The translations under genes and the position numbers were made by a program. Below are positions 55,504 to 64,000 of a DNA stretch of 64,000 nucleotides, piece after piece. The stretch is from the NCBI GenBank assembly GCA_025055115.1, contig JANWYJ010000033.1, positions 62,001-126,000 on the forward strand, read 5' to 3'. Each line of letters opens with the position of its first letter. The first letter of the stretch is position 1. Origin of the DNA: Gemmata sp. (GTDB lineage: Bacteria; Planctomycetota; Planctomycetia; Gemmatales; Gemmataceae). The notes below the pieces were generated by a model. It was not told the DNA's origin, searched no databases, and saw only the letters and a program-made list of their open reading frames with translations.

Positions 55504-56496
55504 ATGCCGCGACCCATCCTGCTTTTCACCGGTCCGTGGGCCGATCTGTCGCTCGAATCGCTCGCGGCCAAAGCCAGCGCCTGGGGCTACGCCGGCTTCG
55601 AGCTGTGCTGCTGGGGCGACCATCTCGAAGTCCAACGCGGACTGGCCGACGATGGCTATGCCCCCGCCCGGCTCGACCTCCTAGCACGGCACGATCTGCA
55701 AGTTCTTGTGATCGCCAATCACAAAGTCGGCCAGGCTGTTGGCGACAGTATCGACAAACGGCACCAAGCGCTTGTCCCCGATTACGTTTGGGGCGATGGT
55801 TCACCCGCGGGCGTGCAACAGCGGGCCGCAGAGGAAATGATGGCCACATTCCGCTTGGCCGAACGGCTGGGTGTCAGCGTGGTCAGTGGCTTCACGGGTT
55901 CGCCGATTTGGAGCTATGTGGCCGGCTATCCGGCACCGAAGCCAGATGTCATCACCGAGGCGTTGCGGCAGTTTGCCAAAGCGTGGAACCCCATTCTCGA
56001 TGTCGCCCGCGACTGCGGCGTGCGCTTCGCATGTGAAGTCCATCCTGGCCAACTCGCATTCGATCTTTATTCTGCCGAATTGGTCCTCGACGCCCTCGAT
56101 GGCCGCGATGATTTCGGTTTCACCTTCGACCCCAGCCATCTGCATTGGCAAGGGGTCGATCCGGTGGAATTCTTGCGGCGCTTCCCCGATCGGATTTATC
56201 ATGTTCATGTCAAGGACGCCCAACTGACACTCAACGGGCGCGCAGGTATTCTGGCCGGCTACTGGCCCAGCGGCGATCCACGGGCCGGCTGGCAGTTCCG
56301 CTCCCCTGGCCATGGTGGCATCGACTGGCCGGCGATCATCCGGACCCTCAATGCCATTGGCTACGATGGTCCGCTTGCGGTCGATTGGCACGACCCCGGC
56401 ATGGACCGGGAATACGGCGCCGCCGACGCTCTGCGTTTCGTTCAATCCATCGACTTCGATCCGCCGCTGCATGGGCCTCAAGCCTTCCGTCACTAA
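55504..56496 (+). CDS. Sugar phosphate isomerase/epimerase (xylose-isomerase-like TIM barrel)
   Basis: 330 residues. GGGAGG lies eight bases upstream of the ATG. The TIM-barrel family pattern is visible: [13 protein letters not shown], the metal ligands in [16 protein letters not shown] and [10 protein letters not shown], and [19 protein letters not shown] near the end. The family includes inosose dehydratases and ketose epimerases; the substrate cannot be told. It is followed 42 bp later by a small gene. Confidence 0.88.
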   Translation: MPRPILLFTGPWADLSLESLAAKASAWGYAGFELCCWGDHLEVQRGLADDGYAPARLDLLARHDLQVLVIANHKVGQAVGDSIDKRHQALVPDYVWGDGSPAGVQQRAAEEMMATFRLAERLGVSVVSGFTGSPIWSYVAGYPAPKPDVITEALRQFAKAWNPILDVARDCGVRFACEVHPGQLAFDLYSAELVLDALDGRDDFGFTFDPSHLHWQGVDPVEFLRRFPDRIYHVHVKDAQLTLNGRAGILAGYWPSGDPRAGWQFRSPGHGGIDWPAIIRTLNAIGYDGPLAVDWHDPGMDREYGAADALRFVQSIDFDPPLHGPQAFRH

Positions 56497-56538
56497 AACG
56501 ACCCTGGCCACCACCGCACCCCCCCAACAGATACGCCG

Positions 56539-56829
56539 ATGATGCGCTTCCCCACTTACGAACAAGCAGAAGAACTCAAACGGATCTGGACGGATCGCTT
56601 CGTCCGCATCAAGCCGGGATTTCCGCAGTATGAGCGGTTTTTGGGAAAAATCGGCCGCGTCGTGACCGTCAACTACAGCGGCAAGGCTCTCGTCGATTTC
56701 GCCGACGGCGCCTGGTACGATATTCCCGCCAGCGCAGAATATCTCGAGGTGGTTCCTGACGAGCAGGCCCAGGGGCGTTACGATCCTACAATCAATAGTG
56801 CGCAACGATTCCCTTCCCGTCAAGCCTAA
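56539..56829 (+). CDS. Small conserved hypothetical protein
   Basis: 96 residues. The central part (FVRIKPGFPQYERFLGKIGRVV, ALVDFADGAWYDIP) is an SH3-like small beta-barrel pattern seen in planctomycete proteins of unknown function. There is a second in-frame ATG right after the first. It sits between the isomerase (42 bp) and the amidotransferase (21 bp), so all three could be one transcript. Confidence 0.75.
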   Translation: MMRFPTYEQAEELKRIWTDRFVRIKPGFPQYERFLGKIGRVVTVNYSGKALVDFADGAWYDIPASAEYLEVVPDEQAQGRYDPTINSAQRFPSRQA

Positions 56830-56850
56830 AAACTGATTTTTTGTTCAGAT

Positions 56851-57450
56851 ATGATCCTCCTCATCGATAATTACGACTCCTTCACCTACAACTTGGTGCA
56901 GCGGCTAGGGGAAATCGACCCTCAGCTGGTGATGAAAGTTGTTCGGAACGATCAAATCACCCTCGACGAAATTGCGGCCCTGGCCCCAACGCACATCGTC
57001 ATTTCCCCCGGTCCTTGTACGCCGCGCGAAGCGGGCATCTCCAACGATGTGTTGAAGCGTTTTGCCCCAACCATACCGATTTTTGGCGTTTGCTTGGGCC
57101 ACCAGTGCATCGGCTACACGTTCGGGGGGGAGGTGGTCCGGAACTATCGGATTATGCATGGCAAAGTGTCGCCGATTTACCACGATGGCCGCGGACTTTT
57201 CGCCGGTGTTAGCAACCCCTTTGAGGCCACCCGTTACCATTCTCTGGTCATCAAGAAAGAAACGTGGACGAATCCGGATTTTGAGGTGTCGGCCTGGACG
57301 GAAGAAGGGGAAATCATGGGGGTGCGGCATAAAACCTGGCCGCTGCATGGTGTTCAATTCCACCCCGAAAGTTTTCTCACGCTGGAGGGTCCGACCATTC
57401 TGCGGAACTTTCTGGCGTTACGTCCGCTTTGCAGCAGTCGCCCGGCGTAG
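56851..57450 (+). CDS. Type I glutamine amidotransferase (TrpG/PabA)
   Basis: 199 residues, full length. Catalytic Cys81 in FGVCLGHQCIG, and the His/Glu pair in VQFHPESFLT. The start MILLIDNYDSFTYNLVQ is typical. It supplies ammonia for anthranilate synthase (tryptophan) or aminodeoxychorismate synthase (folate); sequence cannot separate the two, and no trpE or pabB is adjacent. Confidence 0.92.
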   Translation: MILLIDNYDSFTYNLVQRLGEIDPQLVMKVVRNDQITLDEIAALAPTHIVISPGPCTPREAGISNDVLKRFAPTIPIFGVCLGHQCIGYTFGGEVVRNYRIMHGKVSPIYHDGRGLFAGVSNPFEATRYHSLVIKKETWTNPDFEVSAWTEEGEIMGVRHKTWPLHGVQFHPESFLTLEGPTILRNFLALRPLCSSRPA

Positions 57451-57557
57451 TTGGTCGATCCTGTGGGGCACTTGGGAGGGGTTGGTTGTTTCTCGGTGCA
57501 GGCGCTGGTGCCTGCCCGTGTTGGCGTTGCCACGGTTGTTGCTGGTTCCCACGGGAA

Positions 57558-57633
57558 AACCTCACGCACCTCGTTCATAGACGACTTCCTGATGAGCAAC
57601 CTCACGCACCTCGTTCATAGACGACTTCCTGAT
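57558..57633. repeat. 36-bp duplication containing a stop codon
   Basis: A 36-bp identical sequence (AACCTCACGCACCTCGTTCA at its start) is present at 57558-57593 and 57598-57633, period 40 bp. On the minus strand the proximal copy encodes the last residues of the GT4 gene (EVVYERGA) and its TGA (57604-57602); the distal copy repeats them after the stop. 57451-57557 holds no supported gene. Confidence 0.95.
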
Positions 57634-58732
57634 AAACACGGCTGTGCTGTTCGACCATCCGTGCCGGACTGAATCGTTCGCCGGCGCGGTGTCGGCCCGC
57701 CGCGCCCATGCGTGCCGCCAGTTCGGGATCGCTGAGAAGAACATGCGATTTGGCAGCAATGGCCGCACGATCGCCAGGGGGAACAAGAAAGCCCGTAATC
57801 CCGTCGTCGATCACTTCGGCCAATTCTGGCGTGTGATAAGCCACCACGGGTTTGCCGGCGGCCATCGCTCGCAAGGCGAGATGGGCTCCGCCCCATGCCC
57901 GGGTGATCCACACCAGGGCCGCGTGTTGTGTCACGGCGGGGAGGTCGGGTCGCTCGCCGGTGAAACGAATCCGAAAGTCGTCGAAGGCTAAGGCCCGGCC
58001 ATAATCTTCGGCCACCGTCCGATCGGGGCCGCTTCCTGTTAGGACCAAGTAGAGCGCGGGCGACTCGTAGCGCAGCATGTCGAAGGCCGTGACCGCATCT
58101 TTGACGCCATGCAGCGCATCGAGTTGGCCACCGGCGAAAATCAGGGTAGCGTTGTCCGGCGCGGCGATGGCCTGGCAGAAGTCGGCTCGGTTCGGCGCTT
58201 CCCCCGGTGGCGGTGCCGCCGGGTGAATCCGCGTTAGCCGCTCACTGCGAACCCCTAAACGTCGGTAGCGTTCCCCTTCGGCCCAACCGCTGGCAATCAC
58301 GCGATCGGCTTGCCGCAGCAGCCGCGTGGTCAGCCAACCCTTCCAACCGCTTCCGGGATGCGCGACATCGGAAGCCACCCAACGCGGCGCATTCATCTCG
58401 CCCCGGCGTGTGACGACCCAGCGGATCAGCCGGACTGCGGTCGGACCAAAAGCATGAATCACGTCGGGATGGGCTGCCCTCAACACACTCCGGAAGCGCC
58501 GAATGCCGCGGAGATCGAACGGATGACGAATCACCATCGTCTCGACATTCACACCGGTGGCGCGCAGGGCATCAGCGGTTGGTTTTATTGCGGAGCCAAC
58601 CACACCGACAACGACTGGCCTACGCGCTTGCGATAATTCCGTCGCCAGGAGCTGGACTTGGTCCCAGTTAGCACCGGATGGGAAGTCCGAAACGAGCAGA
58701 AACAGGGAAGTAACAGCTGTTTTCGCTTCCAC
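57602..58732 (-). CDS. GT4 family glycosyltransferase
   Basis: 376 residues from a GTG at 58732. Two-domain GT-B pattern: HPDVIHAFGPTAVRLI in the N-domain, and ATLIFAGGQLDALHGVKDAV plus TGFLVPPGDRAAIA in the C-domain. The usual EGFP motif is replaced by WGGAHLALRAMAAGKPVVAYHT. Sugar and acceptor are unknown. The gene ends in a duplicated segment (57558-57633). It is followed upstream by hpt, 48 bp before its start. Confidence 0.85.
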   Translation of the reverse strand: MEAKTAVTSLFLLVSDFPSGANWDQVQLLATELSQARRPVVVGVVGSAIKPTADALRATGVNVETMVIRHPFDLRGIRRFRSVLRAAHPDVIHAFGPTAVRLIRWVVTRRGEMNAPRWVASDVAHPGSGWKGWLTTRLLRQADRVIASGWAEGERYRRLGVRSERLTRIHPAAPPPGEAPNRADFCQAIAAPDNATLIFAGGQLDALHGVKDAVTAFDMLRYESPALYLVLTGSGPDRTVAEDYGRALAFDDFRIRFTGERPDLPAVTQHAALVWITRAWGGAHLALRAMAAGKPVVAYHTPELAEVIDDGITGFLVPPGDRAAIAAKSHVLLSDPELAARMGAAGRHRAGERFSPARMVEQHSRVYQEVVYERGA

Positions 58733-58779
58733 GTTGGGGGGTCCCAGGTGAGAGGGCGGGGAAATGATACCAACGCCAA

Positions 58780-59319
58780 TCAGGGTTGTGGCATGGGTGA
58801 ACGTGATTCACCGGAGTGCAACACGGCGATATAGGGCAGATGCCGATATTCGTCGTTAAAGTCCAGGCCGTAGCCGACCACAAATTGATCGGGAATGGTG
58901 AAACCGACAAAATCTGGTTCAAAGGGTACTTCTTGCCGTCCGATTTTGCGAAGCAACACCGCGACTTTGACCGCTTCGGCTCCGCGATCGATCAGATGGG
59001 CCACCACGCGGGTAAGCGTTTTGCCAGTATCGAGAATGTCGTCGAGTAACAGAACGTCTCGCCCGGTGATGTCGGGCAGCAGTTCATCGCGAATAATCAA
59101 TTTGCTGGCTACTGTGGTGGGGCCGCGGTAGCTGGAGGCTGTCAAAAAGCCCACGCGCAGCGGCAAGCTGATGCGGCGAATCAGATCGGCCGTGAACATG
59201 AGGCAACCAGTCAGAATACCCACCACGGTAACCGGTTTGCCATCGTAGACCCGGGCGATTTCCGTGGCCATCTCCGCCACCCGGGATTGAATCCGCTCCG
59301 CGGGAATCAGAACGTCCAT
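58780..59319 (-). CDS. hpt: Hypoxanthine phosphoribosyltransferase
   Basis: Purine salvage enzyme that joins hypoxanthine or guanine to PRPP. 179 residues, normal length. GAGGAG lies eight bases upstream of the ATG. Visible: VVGILTGCLMFTADLIRRI, the flexible loop TASSYRG, the PRPP-binding motif VLLLDDILDTGKTL and DFVGFTIPDQFVVGYGLD near the purine pocket. It lies in front of the GT4 gene on the same strand. Confidence 0.95.
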   Translation of the reverse strand: MDVLIPAERIQSRVAEMATEIARVYDGKPVTVVGILTGCLMFTADLIRRISLPLRVGFLTASSYRGPTTVASKLIIRDELLPDITGRDVLLLDDILDTGKTLTRVVAHLIDRGAEAVKVAVLLRKIGRQEVPFEPDFVGFTIPDQFVVGYGLDFNDEYRHLPYIAVLHSGESRSPMPQP

Positions 59320-59478
59320 CGCTTGGCTCCTCGTGTTGAAGGGTTAGTTTGAAGGGCTGCGGCCGAAGTTTCAAGTTCCAAACGGGGTCTGGGCCAAGCC
59401 CCACATTGGCCTGAACTGGCAAAACACATAGGGTGTCTAGAGTCAGACCTGTCGCGAAAAGCCCCAGGAAGTGCGACT

Positions 59479-60051
59479 ATGGCCAAGCGACTCGACCAGG
59501 TTTTGGTGATCGATATTGAATCGACCTGCTGGGAAGGCGGCCCCGCGCCCAAAGGCGAAACACACGACATCATCGAAATCGGTTTAACTCCCCTCGAACT
59601 GACCACCGGTCGGCGTTTGGAGAAGCGCAGTATCCTTGTTCGCCCCGAGCGGTCGAAAGTCAGCCCGTTTTGCACGCAACTGACGACCCTCACCCAAGAA
59701 CAAGTCGATGGCGGCATCCTCTTCAAAGATGCCTGCAAAATTCTTGAAGAGGAATACCATGCTCCGGAACGGCTCTGGGCCAGCTATGGGGATTACGACC
59801 GCCGCCAATTCGAAAAGCAGTGCCGCGACCAGGGCGTGCGTTACCCCTTTGGCCCGTCGCATCTGAATGTTAAGACCCTTTTCGCCCTCAGCCGCCGATT
59901 GCCGACGGAGGTCGGGCTACCGCAAGCCTTGGCCTTATTGGGACTTTCGCTGGAGGGAACTCATCATCGTGGCCACGACGATGCCTGGAACGTCGCCGCA
60001 GTGTTGTGGGAGTTGCTCAAGAAGCTCCGCGAGGGTTTCACAATCGGCTGA
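59479..60051 (+). CDS. DEDDh 3'-5' exonuclease (KapD/Eri1-like)
   Basis: 190 residues. AGGAAG lies eight bases upstream of the ATG. Exonuclease motifs: DIEST (D12, E14), the central region with GDYDRRQFEKQC, and HRGHDDAWNVAAVL (catalytic His and Asp). These place it with the KapD/Eri1-like exonucleases, likely acting on RNA or DNA 3' ends. The stop is followed by imperfect repeats that carry GGCTGAAAC. Divergent from hpt. Confidence 0.9.
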   Translation: MAKRLDQVLVIDIESTCWEGGPAPKGETHDIIEIGLTPLELTTGRRLEKRSILVRPERSKVSPFCTQLTTLTQEQVDGGILFKDACKILEEEYHAPERLWASYGDYDRRQFEKQCRDQGVRYPFGPSHLNVKTLFALSRRLPTEVGLPQALALLGLSLEGTHHRGHDDAWNVAAVLWELLKKLREGFTIG

Positions 60052-60223
60052 AACTGCGGCCTACAATGCTGCCGATGCTCCGTTTACAGCCCACCCCAAC
60101 AGGAAAGGTAGTTCGCGGTCAGCTGAAACAGAAGGCGAGGAGTACGTCAATCTAGACGTTGATGTTAACCCCAACTGGAAAGGTCGCTCGCGGTTGGCTG
60201 AAACAGCAGCGCACCACACTGCC
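60046..60223. repeat. Imperfect repeats carrying the stop-codon context
   Basis: GGCTGAAAC with its downstream sequence (60046-60073) contains the exonuclease TGA. It recurs at 60196-60223 (about 28 bp, imperfect), and AGCTGAAAC recurs at 60121-60129. A 38-bp sequence at 60094-60131 repeats at 60169-60206 with about five mismatches. Confidence 0.8.
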
Positions 60224-60447
60224 AGGGGCGGAGGTGATTCCCAAACCGCAATAACGCCAGCAAACGAGAGTTCCTCCGGCTCTCAAGTCCGGCATGGTGC
60301 GTCCATTTCTACCTGAAGGCCATTCAAAGCCAGACAACTCGGCTTCCTGCGGCGGCCAACCTCGGCGTGTTGAGCCAATTTCTACCCGAAGGCCCTTCCA
60401 AAACTCCCCAAGCAACCGAAAATCGGCCGCATTCGCGCCACTATCCC

Positions 60448-60528
60448 GGTGTTTTCAAGTCACCTATGGCCATCGGTGTTTTCAGGTCACCTATGGCCAT
60501 CGGTGTTTTCAAGTCACCTATGGCCATC
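60448..60528. repeat. Three 27-bp tandem units
   Basis: Units at 60448-60474, 60475-60501 and 60502-60528, each starting GGTGTTTTCA(A/G)GTCACC, differ at one position. They lie in a 565-bp stretch (60052-60616) with no supported gene, which also has a diverged pair containing TTTCTACC(T/C)GAAGGCC near 60305 and 60378. Confidence 0.95.
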
Positions 60529-60616
60529 TGTTCATTTTCTGGACAATCAACGGATAGACGACTCAGTATGGGAGCTTGTATGGGTTATGTATGTATATCC
60601 GGAATATCGCTTCGAT

Positions 60617-61123
60617 TCACGTTGTGTACAGATTGGGAATATACGGCCAGATATAGAGGCTGAGAATCATACATCCAGCAACCACGGATGCAGCCCCGCC
60701 AATAAGCATGGCGAAGACAGCGAGCGTATTGCCCGCGTAGCGGCCTTCGGATTGCTGCACGACCTTCATAGCCCAGCCGCCGGTCAAGGCGGCTGCCAGA
60801 CCCAGGAAAAACGGCAACACATACGCGATCAGTTGCAGCGAATAGTTCGCGATTTTCGAGCGTTGCGTCATGGCGAGCATCACGTGATCGAAGCGATCGC
60901 CGCAGAGGGTGGTTTCGGCACGCACCCACAGCTGTCCGAACTTCGTCGTGGGGGGGGCGGGCAATCCCGCCGAGCCGCGGGCTTGCCGCAGCGGACTTGT
61001 GGCGAAGTGTTTCTCCGCGACCATCGACCCGTACAGTGCCAGAACCCCTGCGACAACCGCCATCGCTATTCCAGTCCACGACATCCAATGAATCGGTGGT
61101 CGCCTTTTCCCACGGGCCATCAT
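60617..61123 (-). CDS. Membrane protein of unknown function
   Basis: 168 residues from the ATG pair at 61123/61120, with AAGGAG about nine bases upstream. Three hydrophobic helices: SWTGIAMAVVAGVLALYGSM at the N-terminus, LQLIAYVLPFFLGLAAALTGGW, and LAVFAMLIGGAASVVAGCMIL. The loop between helices 1 and 2 is hydrophilic. No family is recognised. Divergent from the MFS gene. Confidence 0.7.
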   Translation of the reverse strand: MMARGKRRPPIHWMSWTGIAMAVVAGVLALYGSMVAEKHFATSPLRQARGSAGLPAPPTTKFGQLWVRAETTLCGDRFDHVMLAMTQRSKIANYSLQLIAYVLPFFLGLAAALTGGWAMKVVQQSEGRYAGNTLAVFAMLIGGAASVVAGCMILSLYIWPYIPNLYTT

Positions 61124-61195
61124 CCACGTATCTCCTTACTGCTAGATTCCCTGCCTCCGGTCGGGTAAGTTGGGCCAAGCGCTCGTGTTGTCCTT

Positions 61196-62488
61196 GTGAG
61201 CGATCGACCCATGCTGCCAACCACTGTTTCATTACCACCGCCGACAGCTTCACCTCTGCGCTGGTGGGTGTGTTTGCTCCTGATGCAAGCCACCATCATT
61301 AACTATATGGACCGCATGACGCTGAACCAATTAGCGGTCGAAATCAAAGCCTCCCTTCATCTCGACGATGTTCAGTACAGTGCGTTGGAGAGTATTTTTT
61401 CGTTCGCGTTTGCGATCGGGGCCGTGGGCACGGGTTTCCTGGTCGATCGCATCAGTGTACGGTGGGTGTATCCGTTGGCCGTCTTGGGTTGGTCGCTAGC
61501 CGGGATGCTCACCGGCTTCGCCGATTCATTTGGGATGTTGTTAGCGTGTCGGTTTGCCCTGGGCATTTTTGAGGCAGCCAACTGGCCGTGTGGTATCCGC
61601 ACCACGCGGGCGGTTTTGAAACCCGAAGAACGTTCGTTCGGCAACTCATTGTTCCAAAGTGGCACGGCTTTGGGCGCGGTGATGACGCCACTGGTGGTAC
61701 TTGGGATTGTGAAATGGGCCGAGGCGTATGGTTTCAGTGATACCTGGCGGATTCCATTTCGCATCATTGGCGCGGTCGGTTTGGTGTGGATCGCTCTGTG
61801 GTTTTTCACCATCCCGGCACGCATGGTCCAGACGGTTCCACCCGCTGACGCCTCTACCGACACTGCCTCAAGCGGTCGCTTTTCTGCCGTGCTGGCCGAT
61901 CGTCGTTTCTGGGCCTTGTTTGTGGCCGTCATCGCCATCAACATCACCTGGCATGGTTATCGGACTTGGCTACCGTTGTTTTTGCGTCAACAACGTGGTT
62001 ATTCGCTGGAAGCCATGAGCGCATTCACCACGTTCTACTATCTCCTGGCCGACATCGGTTCGTGGACAATCGGTTTACTCACTCTGGGCATGTGCCGACG
62101 CGGTGTCGAACTGCACACCAGCCGGTTGATTGCTTTCTTTACCTGTGCGGTCTTGACTCTGGGCACGGTGAGTGTTCCTTTTTTGCCGAACAACTGGATT
62201 CTTCAGGCCGGTTTGCTGGCCGTGGCGTTTGGAGCCTTGGGGCTTTTCCCCACGTACTTTGCGCTCAGCCAGGAGCTTTCCGGGAAGCATCAAGGGAAGG
62301 TCACAGGCACCTTGGGGGCCTGTGCGCACATTTCATTGGCCATCATTTACCCGCTGGAGGGGTGGGTTTGCCAGGCGACGCAGTCGTACGCCGGGGTTTT
62401 GGGCGGTGTGGGGGTCTTCCCGCTGCTGGCGTTGGGCGTACTCCTGTGGCTCTGGCCGCGCAGTCACACAGCATCGCCCCAGAGCTGA
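61196..62488 (+). CDS. MFS transporter (ACS/hexuronate-type)
   Basis: 430 residues from a GTG; an ATG 15 bp downstream is also possible, and neither has a strong ribosome binding site. Twelve hydrophobic helices are expected from the pattern; TIINYMDRMTLNQLA and the first-half motif FLVDRISVRWVYPLAVLGWS are typical of the anion:cation symporter branch, which takes up hexuronates or other organic anions. The substrate is not known. Divergent from the 168-residue membrane protein. Confidence 0.88.
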   Translation: MSDRPMLPTTVSLPPPTASPLRWWVCLLLMQATIINYMDRMTLNQLAVEIKASLHLDDVQYSALESIFSFAFAIGAVGTGFLVDRISVRWVYPLAVLGWSLAGMLTGFADSFGMLLACRFALGIFEAANWPCGIRTTRAVLKPEERSFGNSLFQSGTALGAVMTPLVVLGIVKWAEAYGFSDTWRIPFRIIGAVGLVWIALWFFTIPARMVQTVPPADASTDTASSGRFSAVLADRRFWALFVAVIAINITWHGYRTWLPLFLRQQRGYSLEAMSAFTTFYYLLADIGSWTIGLLTLGMCRRGVELHTSRLIAFFTCAVLTLGTVSVPFLPNNWILQAGLLAVAFGALGLFPTYFALSQELSGKHQGKVTGTLGACAHISLAIIYPLEGWVCQATQSYAGVLGGVGVFPLLALGVLLWLWPRSHTASPQS

Positions 62489-62589
62489 TCGCGGGGCCGT
62501 GGGTGCTACACGACAGCCCCACGCCCCTGGCGATCGATCGTTGCTGAGGTTAGGCCGCGCTGTTGTCGGGGAGGCTGGGGGGAGCCATG

Positions 62590-64000
62590 TTAGCCGAGAG
62601 ACGTTTCGAAGTGGAATTTCCCTAACAAGTCGTCGAGTTGTTCGCGGGCGGCGTTGCGTTCGTTGTGCAGTTTTTGCTCGTCCTTGCGGATGAGTGCGAG
62701 TTGGTCTTCCTGCTGGCTCAAGATCGCGACGAAACGTTCCCGTAACTCCCTGTCACTGGCCCGATCACCGAGTGCGGAAAGATTCTGGCGAATCCGTTCC
62801 TGTTCGTTGAAGATGTTCTCGCGCTCTTGGCGGAGTTGCTGCAATTTCTCTTCGATCCGTGAAAGGGTTTGTTGCTGGGCGAGCAACTCACGCAATGCTT
62901 TCTCGCTGGTTTTGTCGAGATATTTGGCAGCAATCCACGCCCCGAGTTGTTGGTCGGTGATATCCTTCAGATTCCACGAGCGGTAGAACGTCTTTTGTTG
63001 GTGAACGACGAATTTCGTGGTAGTTTTCGGTGCGATCGTGAAGCGGAAACGCCAGGAGTTTTCGGTCGTTTCGTAGGCCGTCGCCGGTTCGACAAGCCGC
63101 CACTCCGCCTCCTCCCGCGGATGATCGAGATAGACAAGCTGTTCTTGGTCGCTTTGGCTCGTGAACGTGTAGGTGGTCTTTTTCCACTGGGCATGTTCTG
63201 TTTGGAGGGTTCCTTTGCGGATGATAATCCGTGTCACGGAGCTGGCATCGGAGTCGATGTTATCCACAACGCGCACGGCCAGCTCGACCGCATAGGCGAG
63301 CAGCCGCTTTTCGTTGGGCTTGAGCGTATCGAGCATCGCTTCGCCAACGTAGCTTCCGCGTTCCAGGACCGTGACCGGCCCGCCTTCGAGGGTCAGCCCC
63401 GTGGTATTCTCGAATTCGACACAGCGCAGCGGGTTTTCGGCCCGGGCCGCTTTCTGGTACAGCAAAGCACGCCGACCCGTAAACGGTTTTAGCAGAATCG
63501 GCACCAAGGCCGACTGATTGCGCCGCACGGTCACGGGTTTCTCGATGATGTATTCAAACAAATCACCGATCTGCCGCTCGCGGGTTTGCAATGGAACCGA
63601 CGAAGCCGCCGATGCCAACTTATTGGCGCGCGCGGCCCCGGGGCTGGATGCGGATAACTCCTGCGCGTGGTAGGCCATAGCCGTGCGATCCATCGCCGGC
63701 GACAGCATAATGGACCGCTTGGCCTCTGCTTCGGGAAATTGTTCCGCCGCGGCTGCCAGCATCGGTGGTAGAACGCCCGTTGTCTCCTTCACTTCGACAA
63801 CAGGCCGTTTGATGTATCGCGGTGTGTACAAATCGTGAACAAACGAAACCGGTAACCCCGCGACCAGCGTCAGTTCGACATCGTGCCAATCCTCGTCGGA
63901 GGTATTATCCACCACGGCCCAGCCTTGAATGCGTGGTGTTGGGGGTTGGTTGGCACCGGGGTCTTCGTCCAGAAGGATGCGATAGGTCGCTTTCCACACG
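62590..64000 (-). CDS. DUF4139 domain protein (partial, N-terminus beyond window)
   Basis: About 470 residues are visible; the frame is open at the window edge, so the true start lies beyond it. The pattern fits DUF4139 (beta-rich): IQGWAVVDNTSDEDWHDVELTLVAGLPVSF and LKPFTGRRALLYQ, with TLEGGPVTVLERGSYVGEAML. A C-terminal coiled coil (LLAQQQTLSRIEEKLQQLRQ and on) follows. Such proteins are often exported with a DUF4140 N-terminal part; their function is unknown. Confidence 0.85.
   Translation of the reverse strand, partial: VWKATYRILLDEDPGANQPPTPRIQGWAVVDNTSDEDWHDVELTLVAGLPVSFVHDLYTPRYIKRPVVEVKETTGVLPPMLAAAAEQFPEAEAKRSIMLSPAMDRTAMAYHAQELSASSPGAARANKLASAASSVPLQTRERQIGDLFEYIIEKPVTVRRNQSALVPILLKPFTGRRALLYQKAARAENPLRCVEFENTTGLTLEGGPVTVLERGSYVGEAMLDTLKPNEKRLLAYAVELAVRVVDNIDSDASSVTRIIIRKGTLQTEHAQWKKTTYTFTSQSDQEQLVYLDHPREEAEWRLVEPATAYETTENSWRFRFTIAPKTTTKFVVHQQKTFYRSWNLKDITDQQLGAWIAAKYLDKTSEKALRELLAQQQTLSRIEEKLQQLRQERENIFNEQERIRQNLSALGDRASDRELRERFVAILSQQEDQLALIRKDEQKLHNERNAAREQLDDLLGKFHFETSLG

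Noticed and set aside
60448-60528. CRISPR-like array
   Set aside because: The units are contiguous with no spacers and no cas genes are present.

Overview
The window is a GC-rich bacterial chromosome segment, almost certainly from Planctomycetota and probably the Gemmatales/Gemmataceae. Evidence for this: a YTV-type cysteine-rich repeat protein, DUF1080 and PQQ-propeller secreted proteins, a kinase fused to a sulfatase-modifying-factor-like domain, a small secreted protein of the type forming a paralogous family in Gemmata, HTTM and DUF1802 proteins, and several planctomycete-style hypothetical proteins. No phage, insertion sequence, CRISPR array or rRNA operon was seen. There is one tRNA (Glu, anticodon UUC).

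Layout. 1-3.3 kb: end of an unknown gene, mutY, an Fe-S-type photolyase homologue that has lost most cluster cysteines, and a DUF2256 gene (a DNA-repair run on +). 3.3-7.3 kb: rpoD and dnaG on -, behind a near-consensus promoter and a long leader. 7.6-9.6 kb: a SHOCT-like membrane protein and clpX with a strong terminator. 9.9-11.8 kb: the secreted YTV repeat protein on -. 12.2-17.9 kb: a conserved hypothetical, a small - strand gene, then gpsA, DUF1802, a pteridine-reductase-like SDR, a membrane-anchored protein and HTTM, the later ones overlapping by ATGA. 17.9-24.3 kb: an aminotransferase (-), clpC, and a long gene joining a renalase-like flavin oxidoreductase to a CutC domain. 24.3-34.5 kb: a di-haem lipoprotein (-), a 1260-residue PQQ propeller protein, a MoxR/DUF58 pair, DUF1080, small secreted and membrane proteins.

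34.6-49 kb: tRNA-Glu, a repeat-packed intergenic zone, trxA, a serine hydrolase, a TPR protein, an HtrA protease, a kinase-SUMF1 fusion, a TIGR01777 epimerase, hutH, a secreted protein, a kinase with a receiver-like tail, a methyltransferase and a hypothetical. 49-64 kb: two tandem secreted paralogues, two GT4 glycosyltransferases, a proline-tailed membrane protein, a sugar isomerase, a TrpG/PabA amidotransferase, hpt, a DEDDh exonuclease, an MFS transporter and the C-terminal part of a DUF4139 protein.

The most unusual signal is not a gene. Short tandem duplications (17-60 bp) sit at gene 3' ends, and in at least seven places the duplicated unit contains, or starts exactly at, the stop codon of the adjacent gene (positions 76, 9511, 24257/24339, 33012, 45186, 57604, 60049). 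Related dispersed cores (AATARCCGRTACTC and GATGGCNGCCATC) recur in intergenic DNA. The second highlight is the renalase-CutC fusion. Others are the photolyase lacking most Fe-S ligands, a MutY with Glu at the catalytic Asp position, and the two-zone YTV protein.
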